From Mycobacterium sp. IS-1496 (GTDB lineage Bacteria > Actinomycetota > Actinomycetes > Mycobacteriales > Mycobacteriaceae), in assembly GCF_001499995.1 (NCBI RefSeq), contig NZ_LQIU01000075.1:1-64000 (forward strand): a stretch of 64,000 nt of DNA. Reading direction: 5' to 3'. A program made the position numbers and the translations under genes. Positions 34,622-42,547 of the stretch are shown piece after piece (position 1 is the first letter of the stretch; every line of letters begins with the position of its first letter). The notes under the pieces are model-generated. The model ran no database searches, had not been told where the DNA came from, and saw nothing but the letters and a program-made list of their open reading frames with translations.

Positions 34622-36256
34622 ATGACGACGCTGGACGACAGGGCATTTCGCCGAGCGGCCGACGACGAGAGGTCGCCGCTGCCGCCGTCCCTGGCCGGTG
34701 GGTTGTCGGCTGAACACCTATGCCGGGTGATCGCCGTCTTGGTCGACGAACACGTCGACCTCGGCCGTTCCCGGGATGACCACACCGACGAACGTGGCGC
34801 GGCAGCGTGGGATCCGCGGTTGATGGCCGCAATCCTGTTGTACGGCTGCGCGAGCGGGCTGAGCTCATCGCGCATGATCGCGCGGAAGTGCGCCGAGGAC
34901 GCCTGTTTCCGGTGGCTCGCGGCGGGCCGGGTTCCGGACCATCGAGCGATCGCGCGGTTCCGCAGGCGGCACGCGGCCGCGCTGGCACCGCTGTTCGTGC
35001 AGGCGTTGGTGTGGTGCCAGGCCTCCGGGGTCGAGCGGCTGGGCGGGATCACGCTGCGCGGGGCGACGAGAGGCGCACTGGCGGAGGACGTGTTGGCCAT
35101 GTTGGCCGACGCCGAACGAACCGACACGGCCGAGGATGCGACGCCCCCCGTCGCCGCGCCCGCGACATCGAACAGGCACCGCGCGATGGTCGGGGCACTG
35201 CTGGTCGCGTTGATGTGCGCGGGCGGCTACGCCGCGGTCGCGGTCAAGCGCGTCACGCTGTCCGTCGACGGCGTCCCCACGACGGTGTCGACGATGCAGT
35301 CGCGCGTGGCCGACGTGTTGCGGGACAACGGCTATGCCGTCGGCGAGCACGACGAGGTCACCCCGGGGGCCGAACAGCCGGTTCGCGCGTCCGACACCAT
35401 CGTGCTCAAACGCGGTCGCCCGCTGCAGGTGTCGGTCGACGGACAACCGGCCGAGCAGGTCTGGACCACGGCGGTGACCGTCGATGACGCCCTGAAGCGG
35501 CTGTCGATGCACGAGGTGGCCCCCGTCGGCGCATCGCGTGCCACTCATGTGCCGGTGGCCGGTATGGCGCTGGCGGTGGTCAGCCCGAAGCGGGTGCAGA
35601 TCAACGACGGCGGCGTCAAGAGCGAGCGACGGCTGGCGGCGGCGACTGTCGGCCAGTTGCTCGATGCCGCAGGCGCGCCGCTCCAGCAGAGCGACAGGGT
35701 GTTGCCGCGAGCGTCCGATCCGGTCCTCGAGGGCATGCAGATCGTGGTCACCCGCGTCAGGGTGCACAAGGTGTCCGAGCGTCTGCCGCTGCCCGCGCCG
35801 CTGCGGCGCATCCACGACCCCACCATCAATATCAGCCGAAGCGTCGTCGCCGACCCAGGCAGCCCGGGCACCCAGGACGTCACCTTCGCCGTCTCGACGG
35901 TCAACGGCAGGCCGGTCGCGCGACAGGTGGTGGCTCGCAGTGTCGTGTCGCCCGCCCGGCCCCAGGTGCAACGGGTCGGCGCCAAGCCGGGAACCCAGGT
36001 GCCGCCGGTGCTCAACACGGCGTGGGATGCGCTCGCCACCTGCGAATCGAGCGGGAACTGGGCGATCAACACCGGCAACGGCTTCTACGGCGGTGTCCAG
36101 TTCAAGCAGAGCACCTGGGAGGCCTACGGCGGACTGCGCTATGCGCCGCGCGCCGACCTGGCCACCCGGGAGGAGCAGATCGCGATCGCGGAGGTCACGC
36201 GGGCGAAGCAGGGCTGGGGCGCCTGGCCGGTGTGCAGCGCGAGGGTGCGGCGCTGA
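34622..36256 (+). CDS. RpfB-like muralytic protein with an N-terminal transposase-type (DUF772) domain
   Basis: 544 residues. Residues 1 to about 150 look like the N-terminal domain of IS5/IS1182-type transposases (LCRVIAVLVDEHVDLG, WDPRLMAAILLYGCASGLSS, RKCAEDACFRWLAAGRVPDH, IARFRRRHAAAL). One membrane helix follows (189-208, MVGALLVALMCAGGYAAVAV), then an RpfB-like external part: DUF348 repeats (VTLSVDGVPTTVSTMQSRVA and two more), a G5 domain (DPGSPGTQDVTFAVSTVNGR) and the C-terminal Rpf lysozyme-like domain (ATCESSGNWAINTGNGFYGG) with catalytic Glu475. There is no DDE catalytic core, so the first domain is probably a cytoplasmic adaptor. A four-codon leader ORF (ATG ATG GTT CGC TGA) behind GGAGG overlaps the start as TGATG. 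Confidence 0.85.
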   Translation: MTTLDDRAFRRAADDERSPLPPSLAGGLSAEHLCRVIAVLVDEHVDLGRSRDDHTDERGAAAWDPRLMAAILLYGCASGLSSSRMIARKCAEDACFRWLAAGRVPDHRAIARFRRRHAAALAPLFVQALVWCQASGVERLGGITLRGATRGALAEDVLAMLADAERTDTAEDATPPVAAPATSNRHRAMVGALLVALMCAGGYAAVAVKRVTLSVDGVPTTVSTMQSRVADVLRDNGYAVGEHDEVTPGAEQPVRASDTIVLKRGRPLQVSVDGQPAEQVWTTAVTVDDALKRLSMHEVAPVGASRATHVPVAGMALAVVSPKRVQINDGGVKSERRLAAATVGQLLDAAGAPLQQSDRVLPRASDPVLEGMQIVVTRVRVHKVSERLPLPAPLRRIHDPTINISRSVVADPGSPGTQDVTFAVSTVNGRPVARQVVARSVVSPARPQVQRVGAKPGTQVPPVLNTAWDALATCESSGNWAINTGNGFYGGVQFKQSTWEAYGGLRYAPRADLATREEQIAIAEVTRAKQGWGAWPVCSARVRR

Positions 36257-36340
36257 CGATACGACGCAATCCGGGACCGGCGACGGGATCGCCGCCTATG
36301 CTGATGGCCGACCGTAGCCCCGAATCCGACGGCGTTCCCT

Positions 36341-37939
36341 GTGGTTATTGACACGTCAGCCGACGTCCTTGCCGTCAAGCGCGTTGTCCGCAAAGCCATT
36401 GCATCAGCAACTATCTTGATCGTCCTCGCCGTCGTGGCCGCGTGCGGCACCGTCGCACAGTCGGCGCGCGGCGGGGTAGCGCCTGTGACGCCGCCGCCGG
36501 CCGCGGTCGCCGCACCGCGTCCGACGTCCGCCGCGCTTCCGAGTCCGCCGCCCCCTCGAGAGGCGATCACCGCCGACTTCTCCGCGATCTCCACGGTGAT
36601 CAACGACGCGATCGCGGCACGGCGGCTGCCCGGTGCGGTGGTGCTGGTCGGGCACCGTGGCGACATCGTCTTCCACAGCGCGTACGGGGATCGAAAATTG
36701 GCCGGCGAACCCGGGCTCGACGGGGTGGCGGCCCCGGCGGAGCCGATGACCGAGGACACGATCTTCGACCTGGCGTCGTTGACCAAGGTCCTCGCCACGG
36801 CCACCGCGGTCCTGCAACTTCACGAACAAGGCAGGGTCGGACTCGACGATCCTCTGCAGAAGTACCTGCCCGGCTTCAATCCTTCGCAGGACCCCCAGCG
36901 AGCCAAGGTGTCGGTCCGCATGCTGCTCACCCACTTCTCGGGTGAGGCGCCGGACGTCAACCTCGACGATCCGTGGGGGCTGAACCGCGCCGACAAGAAG
37001 GAGGGTATCCATCGCGCGCTCACCACGCCGCTGCTCTCCGCGCCCGGAGAGGTCTACCGGTACTCCGACATCAATTTCATCCTGCTCGGCGCGCTGATCG
37101 AGCGGGTCACCGGTGAGCCGGAAGACGTCTTCGTCGAGCGGAACGTTTTTGCGCCGCTCGGGATGTCGGAGACGAGTTACCTGCCGCCCGCCAAGGCATG
37201 CGGTCCTCACACGGTCAGGGGAGTCGCGTTGGTGTGGGCTCCCGCGCGTCGCAACGGCGCACCGGTGCGCTGTCCCGAAGGGACGTGGAGCACGGGTCTG
37301 CTCTCGCGCATCGCACCCACGGCCCACGACGACGAAGGCCGACGCGATCCGCGCACGAATCCTGACTTCGACCACCTGCTACGGGGATCCGTGCACGACA
37401 CGACGACGCGCCGCATGGGTGGCGTGGCCGGGCACGCCGGTGTGTTCTCCACCGCGCACGATGTCGGCATCTTCGCGCAGGCCCTGCTGGACCGGCTCGC
37501 CGACCGTCCGAGTGCCTTCCCGCTCGCGAAGGCGACCCTCGAGATGATGACGGCTCCCCAGCAACCCGGAGGCACGGCCCGACAGCTCGAGGCAGCGCAG
37601 CAGACCACCGCGGAAGCCGTGATCAGAACACCGAACGCACGGCATCCGCTGCTGGCGCCGAACTATCCCGCTGTCGGGGGGCAGAACCTGCGCGGCCTCG
37701 GGTGGGATATCGACACCGCGCATTCACAACCGCGGGGAATGGTCTTTCCCGTCGGCAGTTTCGGCCACACCGGCTTCACCGGAACCTCGGTGTGGATCGA
37801 TCCGGGTTCGGACACCTACGTCGTCCTGCTGGCGAACGCTATTCACCCACGGGGCAACTGGCCGATCTCGACCCTGCGCGGTGAAGTGGCCACGCTGACC
37901 GCCCGGGCTCTCGGCCTGCACGGCGCCGCGCCGCGCTGA
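36341..37939 (+). CDS. Beta-lactamase-family serine hydrolase lipoprotein
   Basis: 532 residues, GTG start. Signal with lipobox VVAAC, then a Pro-rich linker. Class C/DD-peptidase-like fold: SLTK (SxxK, in FDLASLTKVLAT), YSDIN (YxN box, in EVYRYSDINFILLG) and HTG (in SFGHTGFTGTSVW). Family members include esterases and peptidoglycan carboxypeptidases. It should act outside the cell membrane. It follows the Rpf-like gene by 84 bases on the same strand, which suggests a shared role at the wall. Confidence 0.88.
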   Translation: MVIDTSADVLAVKRVVRKAIASATILIVLAVVAACGTVAQSARGGVAPVTPPPAAVAAPRPTSAALPSPPPPREAITADFSAISTVINDAIAARRLPGAVVLVGHRGDIVFHSAYGDRKLAGEPGLDGVAAPAEPMTEDTIFDLASLTKVLATATAVLQLHEQGRVGLDDPLQKYLPGFNPSQDPQRAKVSVRMLLTHFSGEAPDVNLDDPWGLNRADKKEGIHRALTTPLLSAPGEVYRYSDINFILLGALIERVTGEPEDVFVERNVFAPLGMSETSYLPPAKACGPHTVRGVALVWAPARRNGAPVRCPEGTWSTGLLSRIAPTAHDDEGRRDPRTNPDFDHLLRGSVHDTTTRRMGGVAGHAGVFSTAHDVGIFAQALLDRLADRPSAFPLAKATLEMMTAPQQPGGTARQLEAAQQTTAEAVIRTPNARHPLLAPNYPAVGGQNLRGLGWDIDTAHSQPRGMVFPVGSFGHTGFTGTSVWIDPGSDTYVVLLANAIHPRGNWPISTLRGEVATLTARALGLHGAAPR

Positions 37940-37944
37940 CCCCG

Positions 37945-38757
37945 TCACGCTCTGTCGAGATCCCACTGTCCGAAATCGCCCGCCATGACCTCGTTCACAT
38001 CGACGTTCGTGCCGCCCAGGCGGACACCCGGATCGGAAGCGGTGACGATCACGTATTGGTAGAGCACCGCCCTGGATTCGCGCTCACCATCGGACCAGGC
38101 TCTGGTCTGCCATGCCCACCAGTGCCCCGGCGTGGTCGAGCGTCCTATCACGCCGTCCGCGATCGCCCACGCACACACCCGGGAGTGTCCGTAGACCCCG
38201 GTGCGGTGCACGCCGAGAACCGAGTTGATCCCGCGCAGCCACTCGACCGCGACGGTCTCCCAGGTGTCGGCGTCGATGTCCTCGTCGATGCTGAAGAAGA
38301 TCGGCGCGGACGCCGGCCCACCGGCCGCGGAGTGCAGCCGCAGGGCTGTCCGCGCGTCCGCGACGCCACCGTCATACCCGCGGGTGAAGTCCGACGGTGT
38401 TGGCCAGCCGGGTTTGCCGTACTGATAGCAACTGACGACGCGGAGACCCGCAGCCCGCAGCGCATCCGCGTAGCCGCGCGTGACCGGCTTGAAATCGAAG
38501 TCCGCCCCCGGCCGTAGCTCGGACACATAGACGAGCGCCCCGTCGAATCCCGCCGCTTTGATCTGGTCGGGCGGGACCTGCCGGTGCGTGAAGTCGATCA
38601 GCCTCAGGTCGGCGGCCGATGCCCTCGGGGCGGCGAACGTGGCCATCGCGGACCCGGAGGCCAACAGAGCCGGCGCGGAGAGCCCGTAGATCAGTGCTGC
38701 GCGTCGGGAGATGGAGCGCACGTCGCCACGACCGGACGGCCTCGGCGGTTCATGCAC
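37945..38757 (-). CDS. Exported DUF1906 glycoside-hydrolase-like protein
   Basis: 270 residues from a GTG at 38757. A twin-arginine signal (SRRAALIYGLSAPALLASG) is followed by a TIM-barrel-like domain: LIDFTHRQVPPDQIKAAGFD, VVSCYQYGKPGWPTPSDFTR, PIFFSIDEDIDADTWE and GVYGHSRVCAWA, ending near HWWAWQTRAW. This is the DUF1906 (GH25-like, Rv2525c type) family. Rv2525c is Tat-exported and thought to act on wall glycans. It ends 5 bases from the convergent serine-hydrolase stop. Confidence 0.85.
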   Translation of the reverse strand: MHEPPRPSGRGDVRSISRRAALIYGLSAPALLASGSAMATFAAPRASAADLRLIDFTHRQVPPDQIKAAGFDGALVYVSELRPGADFDFKPVTRGYADALRAAGLRVVSCYQYGKPGWPTPSDFTRGYDGGVADARTALRLHSAAGGPASAPIFFSIDEDIDADTWETVAVEWLRGINSVLGVHRTGVYGHSRVCAWAIADGVIGRSTTPGHWWAWQTRAWSDGERESRAVLYQYVIVTASDPGVRLGGTNVDVNEVMAGDFGQWDLDRA

Positions 38758-38857
38758 GGCGCGATGGTAACAACGGCGGCACCACGCTCGGGGCCAGTCA
38801 GCGGACAATCCCGCCAAAGTCCTCGGCGGACAAGGCGGTCTCGGTACCGTCGAATCC

Positions 38858-39907
38858 ATGTTGTTCGCGGCGCTCCGCGACATGCAGTGGCGACGGCGAC
38901 GCTTCTTCATCGCGATCGTCAGCACCGGCCTGGTGTTCGCGATGACACTGGTGTTGACCGGACTCGCGAACGGTTTCCGCGTGGAGGCGGAGCGCACCGT
39001 CGATTCGATGGGTGTCGACGCCTTCGTGATCCGAGCGGGGGCGAACGGGCCGTTCCTCGGTGCGACACCATTCACCCCCGTCGATCTCGCTCAGGTCGCC
39101 GCGACGCCCGGCGTGAAGGCCGCGGCCCCGCTCGCCACGGCCGCGACGACGGTCAGGGAAGGTACGGCGACCCGGAACGCCAACGCGTTCGGGGCGCCGG
39201 AGCGCGGCCCCGGGATGCCGTCGGTCACCGAGGGTCGCGCACCGTCGACGCCGAACGAGGTCGCGGCCTCGAGCACCCTCGGTCGACGGGTGGGCGAGCA
39301 GTTGCAGGCCGGCGCGCGGACGTTGCGGATCGTCGGCATCGTGCCCGATTCCACCGCACTGGCGAAGATGCCCAATCTCTTCCTGACGACCGAGGGTCTG
39401 CAGCAGTTGGCGTACACCGGTCAGCCGCTGGTCACCTCGATCGGAGTCGTCGGCACACCACGACAGGCTCCTGAGGGCTTTGACGTCGTCGATCGAGCGA
39501 CAGGTGTCGACGATCTGCTGCGGCCGCTGAAGGCGGGGGTGGACGGCATCGCGATAGTGGCCGCGTTGCTCTGGGTCGTGGCGGCGCTGATCGTCGGATC
39601 GGTCGTGTACGTCTCTGCCCTGGAACGTATGCGCGACTTCGCGGTCTTCAAGGCGATAGGCGCGCGGACGGGCTCGATACTGGCGGGGCTGGCCCTGCAA
39701 GCGGTCGTCGTCGCGCTTCTCGCCGCGGCACTGGGAATGGTGCTCTCGCAACTGCTGGCGCCGATTTTCCCGATGGACGTCGTGGTGCCGGTGCGCGCCT
39801 TCGTCGCGCTGCCGGTGGTCGCAGTCGGCATCGGGCTCTTGGCGAGCGTCGCCGGAGTCAGGCGGATCGTGGCGGTCGACCCGGCGCTGGCTTTCGGAGG
39901 GCCGTGA
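38858..39907 (+). CDS. ABC transporter permease, FtsX/MacB type (Rv0072-like)
   Basis: 349 residues. One N-terminal membrane helix (FFIAIVSTGLVFAMTLVLTG), a periplasmic domain of about 190 residues with MacB-like strands (GEQLQAGARTLRIVGIVPDS), then three C-terminal helices (IAIVAALLWVVAALIVGSVV and others). This is the FtsX/MacB permease plan. Its stop overlaps the ATPase start by 4 bases. The pair resembles Rv0072-Rv0073 of M. tuberculosis, annotated there as a glutamine transporter, although the fold argues for a mechanotransmission or export role. Confidence 0.85.
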   Translation: MLFAALRDMQWRRRRFFIAIVSTGLVFAMTLVLTGLANGFRVEAERTVDSMGVDAFVIRAGANGPFLGATPFTPVDLAQVAATPGVKAAAPLATAATTVREGTATRNANAFGAPERGPGMPSVTEGRAPSTPNEVAASSTLGRRVGEQLQAGARTLRIVGIVPDSTALAKMPNLFLTTEGLQQLAYTGQPLVTSIGVVGTPRQAPEGFDVVDRATGVDDLLRPLKAGVDGIAIVAALLWVVAALIVGSVVYVSALERMRDFAVFKAIGARTGSILAGLALQAVVVALLAAALGMVLSQLLAPIFPMDVVVPVRAFVALPVVAVGIGLLASVAGVRRIVAVDPALAFGGP

Positions 39908-40902
39908 GCGTGAGTGCTCTGAGCATCCGCAATCTGGTCGTCGAGTACTCCAGCGGTGGGTACGCCGTCCGGCCGATCAACGGCTTGAGCCTCGACGTGC
40001 CGGCAGGGTCGCTGCTGATCTTGTTGGGGCCCAGCGGTTGTGGGAAGACGACTCTGCTGTCCTGTCTCGGCGGCATCCTGCGGCCGCAGTCCGGCAGGAT
40101 CACGTTCAACGGCGTCGACATCACCTCGCTCGACGGCGGCGAGTTGGCGAGGCACCGACGCAACACGGTGGGCATCGTGTTCCAGGCGTTCAACCTCGTC
40201 CCGAGCCTCACCGCCATCGAGAACGTCATGGTCCCGTTGCGCATAGCCGGGATGTCACGCACACGTGCGCGTCAGCGCGCCGAAGACCTCCTGACCCGCG
40301 TGGGACTCGCGGAGCGGATGAAACATCGACCGGGCGACCTCAGTGGCGGTCAGCAGCAGCGGGTCGCAGTCGCGCGTGCACTCGCGGTCGACCCGCCGCT
40401 GATCCTCGCCGACGAACCGACTGCCCACCTGGACTTCATCCAGGTGGAGGAAGTGCTGCGCCTGATCCGCTCGCTCGCGCAGGGCGAACGTGTCGTGGTG
40501 GTCGCGACGCACGACAGCCGGATGTTGCCGATGGCCGATCGCGTCGTCGAACTCCTGCCTGCACTCCCGTCGAGCAACCGTCCGCTCGACACCGTGGACC
40601 TGAAGACCGGCGAAGTGCTCTTCCGGCAGGGCACCATGGGTCACCTGATCTATGTCGTCACTCGGGGCGAACTCGAGATCGTGCGTGAACTCTCCGGCGG
40701 CGGTGAGGAATTGGTGAAGGTTGCCCAACCGGGGGATTACTTCGGTGAGCTGGGCGTCCTCTTCCATCTGCCGCGCTCGGCGACTGTGCGCGCCCGAACC
40801 GACGCGACAGTCGTCGGCCATACGGTGCAGGAGTTCCGGCAACGGTCCGGCGTGACGGGCGTGAGCGATCTGATCGCGCACCGGGAGTGTGACGGCCAGT
40901 GA
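39904..40902 (+). CDS. ABC transporter ATPase with C-terminal cyclic-nucleotide-binding domain (Rv0073-like)
   Basis: 332 residues, GTG start in the permease stop. ATPase: Walker A GPSGCGKTT, signature LSGGQQQRVAVA, Walker B PPLILADEPTAHLD, switch His VVATHDS. From about residue 235 a cNMP-binding fold is appended: VLFRQGTMGHLIYVVTRGEL, then QPGDYFGELGVLFHLPRSAT, the phosphate-binding cassette pattern FGE..L....R.AT. The ATPase may thus be gated by cAMP or a related ligand. The pairing matches Rv0072/Rv0073. Confidence 0.88.
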   Translation: MSVSALSIRNLVVEYSSGGYAVRPINGLSLDVPAGSLLILLGPSGCGKTTLLSCLGGILRPQSGRITFNGVDITSLDGGELARHRRNTVGIVFQAFNLVPSLTAIENVMVPLRIAGMSRTRARQRAEDLLTRVGLAERMKHRPGDLSGGQQQRVAVARALAVDPPLILADEPTAHLDFIQVEEVLRLIRSLAQGERVVVVATHDSRMLPMADRVVELLPALPSSNRPLDTVDLKTGEVLFRQGTMGHLIYVVTRGELEIVRELSGGGEELVKVAQPGDYFGELGVLFHLPRSATVRARTDATVVGHTVQEFRQRSGVTGVSDLIAHRECDGQ

Positions 40903-41027
40903 GATCGGAGCCAGCCGATGCCTCCGCAGTCTTCCCGGGGGATGGACAGCGCGGCATCCGCGGCGAATGATCGAATCACCTGCCCGTCGCATCGACCGGG
41001 CTGACGGGCATGAGCCGAGGAGGAGCC

Positions 41028-42431
41028 ATGCCCACACTCGATGCCACCTTCTACCGCAGCCCGAGCGCCGCCGTCGCCGCGGCACCCGAACAGCTCGCCT
41101 ATGTCGCCGCCTTCGATCCGACGGCCCGGAGCAACGATGCGCTGGCCGTGCTGGACTGCCGGCCCGACTCACCGACCTACGGTGAGGTGGTCGGGTGGTC
41201 GGAGCTTCCGACGACCGGCAACGAATTGCACCACTTCGGGTGGAACGCCTGTTCGAGCGCGCTGTGTCACGAGGGGCACGCCGGGCATTTGGAGCGGCGC
41301 TATCTGCTCGTCCCCGCGATCCGTTCGTCGGCGGTCTATGTGCTCGACACCGGGCCGGACCCGTGCCACCCCGTGCTCACGCACACCATCGACGCGGGTG
41401 AACTCGCCGCCAAGGCCGGATACTCGCGCCCGCACACCGTGCACTGCGGACCGGACGGCATCTTCATGTCGGCGTTGGGCGGGGCGAACGGCGAAGAGGG
41501 ACCCGGCGGCGTGGCACTGATCGACCACGACACCTTCGACGTGCTCGGTCCGTGGGAGCGGGACCGGGGGTCCCAGTCGTTGGCGTACGACGTGTGGTGG
41601 CACCTGAAGCACGACACCGTGATCACGTCGGAATGGGCCAGCCCCTCGATGGTCGAGAACGGCATCGATCCGGAGGACCTGCTGGGCCGCAGATTCGGCC
41701 ACCATCTGAACTTCTGGAGCATGACGGAGCGGACCCTCACGCAGCGGGTCGACCTCGGCGATCAGCATCAGATGGTGCTGGAGCTCAGGCCCGCCCACGA
41801 CCCGTCGAAGGCGTGGGGTTTCGTCGACACCGTGATCAGCGTCGAGGACCTGTCGGCTTCGGTGTGGTTGTGGCACAGAGACGGTGCGCAATGGTCGGTC
41901 GACAAGGTCATCACGATCCCGGCCGAACCCGCCGACGAGGCCGACCTGCCCCCGTTGTTCAAGCCCTTCGGCGCCGCACCGCCCTTGGTGACGGACATCG
42001 ATCTGTCGGTCGACGATCAGTGGTTGTACGTATCCTGTTGGGGAACAGGCGAGTTGAAGCAGTACGACGTGAGCGACCCGTTCCATCCCCGGGAGACCGC
42101 CTCGGTGCGGCTCGGCGGGATCGTGCGGCGTGAGCCGCATCCGGCTGAGCCCGACACAGCGCTCGGCGGTGGGCCGCAGATGGTGGAGATCAGTCGCGAC
42201 GGCCGACGGGTGTACGTGACCAATTCGCTGTATGCGGCGTGGGACGACGCGGTCTACCCCGACGGGGTCGGTGCGTGGATGGCCAAATTCGACGCCGACA
42301 CCGCGGCAGGCGGCCTGCTGCCCGACAACCGGTTCTTCCCGCACGGTGACGACTTCCGCGGGTTGCGCGTGCACCAGACCCGCCTCCAGGGCGGCGACGC
42401 GTCCAGCGATTCGTACTGTTACACAAGCTGA
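41028..42431 (+). CDS. Selenium-binding protein / methanethiol oxidase (SBP56 family)
   Basis: 467 residues from the ATG at 41028, preferred over 41010 because GAGGAGG lies just before it. Beta-propeller family signature pieces: HHFGWNACSSALC, RPHTVHCGPDGIFMSALGG, DVWWHLKHDTVITSEW, NFWSMTERTLTQ, and VTDIDLSVDDQWLYVSCWGT then GGGPQMVEISRDGRRVYVTN. Human and bacterial SBP56 oxidise methanethiol to H2O2, formaldehyde and H2S using copper; the metal His residues are present in these motifs. It lies between the cNMP-gated ABC pair and a cNMP-binding flavoprotein, all on one strand. Confidence 0.9.
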   Translation: MPTLDATFYRSPSAAVAAAPEQLAYVAAFDPTARSNDALAVLDCRPDSPTYGEVVGWSELPTTGNELHHFGWNACSSALCHEGHAGHLERRYLLVPAIRSSAVYVLDTGPDPCHPVLTHTIDAGELAAKAGYSRPHTVHCGPDGIFMSALGGANGEEGPGGVALIDHDTFDVLGPWERDRGSQSLAYDVWWHLKHDTVITSEWASPSMVENGIDPEDLLGRRFGHHLNFWSMTERTLTQRVDLGDQHQMVLELRPAHDPSKAWGFVDTVISVEDLSASVWLWHRDGAQWSVDKVITIPAEPADEADLPPLFKPFGAAPPLVTDIDLSVDDQWLYVSCWGTGELKQYDVSDPFHPRETASVRLGGIVRREPHPAEPDTALGGGPQMVEISRDGRRVYVTNSLYAAWDDAVYPDGVGAWMAKFDADTAAGGLLPDNRFFPHGDDFRGLRVHQTRLQGGDASSDSYCYTS

Positions 42432-42547
42432 TCCTCCAACATGAGGCGGTTGCCCCATGTGCCGCAGACGCCGCCGGTGAACAGTTCTGCACAGGTGTTC
42501 CGAACCGCACGCAAAGCACGTGCCCGGGACACACTGAGGAGGCAGTC

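Noticed and set aside
34622..36256. Calling this gene rpfB
   Set aside because: The muralytic part is RpfB-like, but the N-terminal domain and gene neighbourhood differ from canonical rpfB, so a symbol was withheld.
41169..42458. Minus-strand open frame of 429 codons opposite SBP56
   Set aside because: Shadow of a strongly conserved + strand gene; composition shows no protein-like pattern.
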